A stretch of 33,204 bases of DNA, taken from Burkholderiales bacterium (GTDB lineage: Bacteria > Pseudomonadota > Gammaproteobacteria > Burkholderiales > JAEUOS01). This document shows, one piece after another, positions 31,280-33,204 of this stretch (the first letter of the stretch is position 1; every line of letters begins with the position of its first letter). Position numbers and translations under genes: made by a program. The stretch covers positions 1 to 33,204 of the forward strand of contig CANGUJ010000003.1 in the NCBI GenBank assembly GCA_947456845.1. Reading direction: 5' to 3'. A model generated the notes under the pieces. The model saw only the letters and a list, made by a program, of their open reading frames with translations, made no database searches and had not been told where the DNA came from.

Positions 31280-33204
31280 ATGATTGCGCAAGAGTTGGAA
31301 GTCAGCCTGCACATGGCGTTTGTCGAAGCAAGGCAGAAGCGCCATGAATTCATCACTGTCGAGCACCTCCTGCTTGCGCTCCTCGACAATCCCACCGCAG
31401 CGGAGGTGCTCCGGGCGGTCGGTGCGAACATAGACGATCTGCGCAAGAACCTCATCCAGTTCATCGGCGAGCACACGCCGACCGTGGCCGGTAGCGAGGA
31501 TGTCGATACCCAACCCACGCTCGGGTTCCAGCGCGTGATCCAGCGCGCGATCATGCATGTACAGTCCTCATCGAACGGGAAGAAAGAGGTGACCGGCGCC
31601 AATGTGCTGGTTGCAATCTTCGGCGAAAAGGACTCTCACGCGGTGTACTACCTGCACCAGCAGGGGATCACTCGTCTGGACGTGGTGAACTACATCTCCC
31701 ATGGCATTACCAAGCAGCCGCCGGAAAAGGAGAAGGCTGGCGCCGACAAGGCCGAGAACCAGGAGGCCGAGCAGGAAGGCGAAGGCAAGCAAAGCCCGCT
31801 CGAGCAGTACACGCAAAACCTCAACAAGGCAGCCGCGGAAGGCAAGATCGACCCCCTGATCGGCCGCGAGCTCGAGCTCGAGCGTGTGATCCAGACCCTG
31901 TGCCGGCGCCGCAAGAACAACCCCCTCCTGGTCGGCGAGGCGGGCGTCGGCAAGACCGCGATCGCAGAAGGGCTTGCCAAGCGAATCGTCGAGGGCGAGG
32001 TTCCTGAGATCCTCAAGGACGCGATTGTCTATTCGCTCGACATGGGCGCGCTCCTGGCCGGAACCAAGTACCGCGGCGATTTTGAGCAACGCCTCAAGGG
32101 TGTCCTCAAGAAGCTCACGAACAATCCCAAGGCGGTCCTGTTCATCGATGAAATCCATACGCTGATCGGCGCCGGTGCGGCATCCGGCGGCACGCTGGAT
32201 GCCTCCAATCTGCTCAAGCCGGCGCTGTCGAGCGGGCAGCTCAAGTGCATCGGCGCGACCACGTATACCGAGTTCCGCGGCGTATTCGAGAAGGACCATG
32301 CACTTTCGCGGCGCTTCCAGAAGATTGACGTCAATGAGCCGTCGGTCGATGAAACCGTACAGATCCTGCGCGGCCTGAAGTCGCGTTTCGAGGAACATCA
32401 CGGCATCAAGTACTCCGCCTCCGCCATCACGACAGCGGCGGAACTGGCGGCACGCTACATCAACGACCGGCAGTTGCCCGACAAGGCGATTGACGTGATC
32501 GACGAGGCCGGTGCCGCCCAGCGCATCCTGCCTAAGTCCAAGCAGAAGAAGGTGATCGGCAAGACCGACATCGAGGAAATCATCGCGAAGATCGCGCGCA
32601 TCCCGCCGCACAACGTCTCGACCGACGACCGGAGCAAGCTGGCCAACCTGGACCGCGATCTGAAAAACGTGGTGTTCGGCCAGGACCCGGCCATCGAAGC
32701 CCTTGCTGCGTCTATCAAGATGGCGCGTTCGGGCCTGGGCAATCCGCAAAAGCCGATCGGTTCGTTCCTGTTTTCCGGCCCGACCGGTGTCGGCAAGACC
32801 GAAGCGGCCCGCCAACTTGCCTACACGATGGGCATCGAGCTGATTCGCTTCGACATGTCCGAATATATGGAGCGTCACGCCGTGAGCCGCCTGATCGGCG
32901 CGCCGCCGGGCTATGTCGGCTTCGACCAGGGCGGGCTGCTTACCGAAGCCATCACCAAGAAGCCGCATGCCGTGTTGCTGCTTGACGAGATCGAAAAGGC
33001 GCACCCGGACATCTTCAACATCCTCCTGCAGGTGATGGACCACGGGACGTTGACCGACAACAACGGCCGCAAGGCGGACTTCCGCAACGTGATCATCATC
33101 ATGACCACAAACGCCGGCGCCGAATCGCTGCAGAAGTCGACCATCGGTTTCACCAACTCCAAGCAGGCGGGCGACGAGATGGCCGACATCAAGCGCCTGT
33201 TCAC
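31280..33204 (+). CDS. clpA: ClpA, ATPase subunit of ClpAP protease (3' end cut by window edge)
   Basis: 641 codons of an uninterrupted ClpA frame reach the right edge; the full protein is usually about 755 residues. The N-domain (1-140) binds ClpS. An acidic linker (about 147-172) precedes the first AAA+ domain, with Walker A GEAGVGKT at 219-226 and Walker B VLFIDEIH at 286-293. The second AAA+ domain has Walker A GPTGVGKT at 500-507 and Walker B LLLDEIEKAH. It unfolds proteins and feeds them to ClpP. The ATG at 31280 follows GAGG. The missing part contains the IGL-type ClpP-binding loop. Confidence 0.96.
   Translation, partial: MIAQELEVSLHMAFVEARQKRHEFITVEHLLLALLDNPTAAEVLRAVGANIDDLRKNLIQFIGEHTPTVAGSEDVDTQPTLGFQRVIQRAIMHVQSSSNGKKEVTGANVLVAIFGEKDSHAVYYLHQQGITRLDVVNYISHGITKQPPEKEKAGADKAENQEAEQEGEGKQSPLEQYTQNLNKAAAEGKIDPLIGRELELERVIQTLCRRRKNNPLLVGEAGVGKTAIAEGLAKRIVEGEVPEILKDAIVYSLDMGALLAGTKYRGDFEQRLKGVLKKLTNNPKAVLFIDEIHTLIGAGAASGGTLDASNLLKPALSSGQLKCIGATTYTEFRGVFEKDHALSRRFQKIDVNEPSVDETVQILRGLKSRFEEHHGIKYSASAITTAAELAARYINDRQLPDKAIDVIDEAGAAQRILPKSKQKKVIGKTDIEEIIAKIARIPPHNVSTDDRSKLANLDRDLKNVVFGQDPAIEALAASIKMARSGLGNPQKPIGSFLFSGPTGVGKTEAARQLAYTMGIELIRFDMSEYMERHAVSRLIGAPPGYVGFDQGGLLTEAITKKPHAVLLLDEIEKAHPDIFNILLQVMDHGTLTDNNGRKADFRNVIIIMTTNAGAESLQKSTIGFTNSKQAGDEMADIKRLF

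Noticed and set aside
31568..33043. 491-codon minus-strand ORF opposite clpA
   Set aside because: Antisense to the clearly conserved AAA+ domains of ClpA.

Overview
The window is a gene-dense, high-GC chromosomal segment from a betaproteobacterium. The markers are the yicC-gmk-rpoZ-spoT cluster beside a Ser/Thr kinase and PP2C phosphatase pair, the prkA-yeaH-spoVR operon, csp-clpS-clpA, and a PrsT-type TPR lipoprotein of the PEP-CTERM/exosortase system. Rhodocyclales or Nitrosomonadales-like relatives seem the best fit, but that placement rests on gene content only. No rRNA, tRNA, CRISPR array, insertion sequence or prophage was seen. Nearly all genes are core or widely conserved, so this is mostly an ordinary chromosomal region.

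Layout. 1-2293 (minus): the translesion genes imuA and imuB (imuB runs off the left edge), behind a small ORF and a near-perfect LexA/SOS box at 2274-2293. 2383-5163 (minus): PrsT-like TPR lipoprotein. 5362-6870 (plus): alpha/beta hydrolase and glutathione S-transferase. 6910-9550 (minus): MoxR-type AAA+ ATPase, GNAT acetyltransferase and VWA protein, compactly spaced. 9709-10403 (plus): two overlapping single-haem cytochrome c genes with a clear terminator. 10475-12385 (minus): Ser/Thr kinase and PP2C phosphatase, divergent from 12497-16538 (plus): yicC, gmk, rpoZ and spoT. 16622-17599 (minus): quinone oxidoreductase. 17710-20186 (plus): chalcone-isomerase-like secreted protein, ogt, xerD and ybaK. 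20200-24943 (minus): prkA, yeaH and spoVR.

24944-25474 is the largest gap. It holds 13-bp imperfect tandem repeats and a cluster of perfect palindromes. Then come folB (minus), plsY (plus) and tsaD (minus), followed by rpsU and yqeY (plus), each with a promoter or terminator visible. A DUF192 protein, a lysine-rich exported protein, the pseudouridine synthase rluE and a cold-shock protein with a long 5' leader follow on the minus strand. clpS and clpA (plus, clpA cut by the right edge) close the window.

How the genes work together: imuA/imuB form an SOS-induced mutagenesis cassette, presumably continued by dnaE2 beyond the left edge. gmk, rpoZ and spoT join GTP supply, RNA polymerase omega and (p)ppGpp metabolism. 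prkA-yeaH-spoVR is a conserved stress/stationary-phase module. clpS is the adaptor for ClpAP. The best leads for something undescribed are the repeat and palindrome block upstream of prkA, the small ORF in the SOS operon, the lysine-rich exported protein, and the AAA+/GNAT/VWA unit with an altered MIDAS motif.
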